Notes under the pieces: generated by a model
Databases searched by the model: none
Told to the model about the DNA's origin: nothing
What the model saw: the letters and a program-made list of their open reading frames with translations, nothing else
Made by a program: the position numbers and the translations under genes
In this document: piece by piece, positions 7,553 through 8,241 of the stretch
Numbering within the stretch: position 1 is the stretch's first letter
Layout: every line of letters begins with the position of its first letter
Assembly: GCA_042088665.1 (NCBI GenBank)
Contig: JBELMB010000222.1
Coordinates: forward strand, 1 to 8,241
Reading direction: 5' to 3'
Length of the DNA stretch: 8,241 nt
Source: JBELMB01 sp042088665
GTDB lineage: Bacteria > Pseudomonadota > Alphaproteobacteria > Rhodobacterales > Rhodobacteraceae

Positions 7553-8099
7553 CCCCAACGATCTGGCGAGGCTGCTGTCGCAGGGCTGGGACGCGCTCGA
7601 ACAGGGGGTGACGGACCGCCATTCACCGGCGCGCACGCCGACCCTCGCCACCGTCTCTGCCGAAGGCCGCCCCGAAGCGCGCACGGTTGTCCTGCGCGCG
7701 GCCGACCGCGCCGCGGCGCTGCTCGAAATGCACACCGACCGCTCCACGCCCAAGATCGCGGCCCTGCTCCGGACGCCCTATGCGGCGTTGCACGTCTGGC
7801 TTCCCAAACTGAATTTGCAGATCCGCGTGACCGCCCGGGCGGAGGTCCGGACCGGGGCGGAGGTGGCAGACCGCTGGGACAAGGTGCCCGCAGGATCGCG
7901 TGTGGCCTACGGCACGGAACCCGCCCCCGGTCAGCCAATCGCGGAGGTCTTTGCCTATGACAAACCCGCCGACCCGGCCCGCTTCGCGGTCATCTTTTGC
8001 CATGTGGAGGCGCTGGATCTGCTCGACCTCGGCGCGCGCCACCGCCGCGCGCGCTTTGTCGCCGGGGACGGATGGGCGGGAGAATGGCTGGCGCCCTGA
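7545..8099 (+). CDS. Pyridoxamine 5'-phosphate oxidase-like flavin-binding protein
   Basis: A 184-residue cytoplasmic protein of the PNPOx-like split-barrel family, probably the Alr4036-type FMN-binding group (Pyridox_oxase_2). Visible signatures are RTVVLR (46-51), where the family has its FMN-phosphate contacts; HTDRSTPK (63-70), matching the conserved T/S-x-K segment of the flavin site; and the strand LQIRVTARAEV (91-101). The C-terminal HRRARF near 166-171 resembles the end of PNPOx proteins. True PdxH enzymes are about 200 residues or more and have fuller substrate motifs, so a vitamin B6 role should not be assumed; FMN- or heme-linked oxidoreductase relatives are alternatives. It overlaps the AttH-like gene by 8 bases, so it is probably co-translated, but a shared function with the transporter is only inferred from position. 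Confidence 0.83.
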   Translation: MTDPNDLARLLSQGWDALEQGVTDRHSPARTPTLATVSAEGRPEARTVVLRAADRAAALLEMHTDRSTPKIAALLRTPYAALHVWLPKLNLQIRVTARAEVRTGAEVADRWDKVPAGSRVAYGTEPAPGQPIAEVFAYDKPADPARFAVIFCHVEALDLLDLGARHRRARFVAGDGWAGEWLAP

Positions 8100-8188
8100 T
8101 CCTTGAGGCCCGACAAGATCGGTCGCTTGCGCGCTGGGTCAAACGCCTTGTCGTGGTCAACAGATTTGGACCGAGGTCAAGAACACAA
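8100..8188. other. Short non-coding gap between the operon and the convergent tRNA gene
   Basis: About 89 bases separate the last operon gene from the tRNA, which is read in the opposite direction. A 7-bp inverted repeat (8111-8117 with 8147-8153) is present, but its 29-base loop and lack of a T-run make it a poor terminator. No promoter or convincing small gene was seen. Confidence 0.5.
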
Positions 8189-8241
8189 TGGCGACCCCGG
8201 CAGGATTCGAACCTGCAACCTGCCCCTTAGGAGGGGGCTGC
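8189..8241 (-). tRNA. tRNA-Arg (anticodon CCT), 3' part, 5' end beyond the window
   Basis: Read on the - strand, the visible 53 bases cover tRNA positions 24-76. The anticodon stem GCCCC/GGGGC (8234-8238 with 8222-8226) encloses the loop CTCCTAA, with anticodon CCT at 8229-8231, which reads the arginine codon AGG. The T-arm GCAGG-TTCGAAT-CCTGC (8200-8216) is perfect. The 3' acceptor strand CGGGGTC (8193-8199) is followed by discriminator G and an encoded CCA (8189-8191). The D-arm and 5' acceptor strand, expected to be GACCCCG, lie past position 8241. Transcription runs toward the operon. Confidence 0.95.

Noticed and set aside
8111..8153. Inverted repeat with 7-bp arms as a terminator between the operon and the tRNA
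   Set aside because: The loop is 29 bases, the arms do not extend and there is no T-run on either side.

Overview
The window is high-GC and most resembles an alphaproteobacterium, probably a marine member of the Rhodobacteraceae (Roseobacter-like). That guess rests on overall base composition, the style of the RTX protein, the FtsX-permease/AttH-like pair and the sequence of the tRNA-Arg(CCT). It is inference; no taxonomic search was possible. Almost all the DNA is coding, and every protein gene is on the + strand.

Region 1 (1-3291) is the 3' part of a very large gene whose start lies before the window. It encodes a secreted, acidic, repeat-built protein. Five tandem bacterial Ig/cadherin-like domains are followed by a dense run of calcium-binding RTX nonapeptides. 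Four copies of a roughly 118-residue compound repeat (non-RTX linker plus RTX block) come next, then a C-terminal tail of the kind used as a type I secretion signal. The likely role is a surface adhesin or biofilm matrix protein. A strong GC-rich hairpin directly after the stop codon (3298-3326) probably ends this transcript.

Region 2 (3419-8099) is a tight four-gene operon in which each gene overlaps the next by 4, 11 and 8 bases. The genes encode a LolD/MacB-type ABC ATPase, a 795-residue permease with about ten membrane segments and two FtsX-like halves, an exported CrtC/AttH-type lipocalin-like protein, and a small protein of the pyridoxamine 5'-phosphate oxidase-like flavin-binding family. 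The first three match the AttEFGH-type arrangement, with the two permease subunits present as one chain. A reasonable model is that the ATPase and permease work mechanically on a lipophilic substrate that the periplasmic lipocalin-like protein receives, releases or chemically changes. The substrate is unknown. The flavin-family gene is translationally coupled to the set, but its functional link is unproven.

Region 3 (8100-8241) holds about 90 bp of non-coding DNA and then, on the - strand, the 3' portion of a tRNA-Arg(CCT) gene with encoded CCA, cut by the window end.

No insertion sequence, CRISPR array, phage gene or clearly undescribed system is visible. The most interesting items are the ABC/FtsX/AttH/flavin operon and the compound-repeat architecture of the RTX protein.
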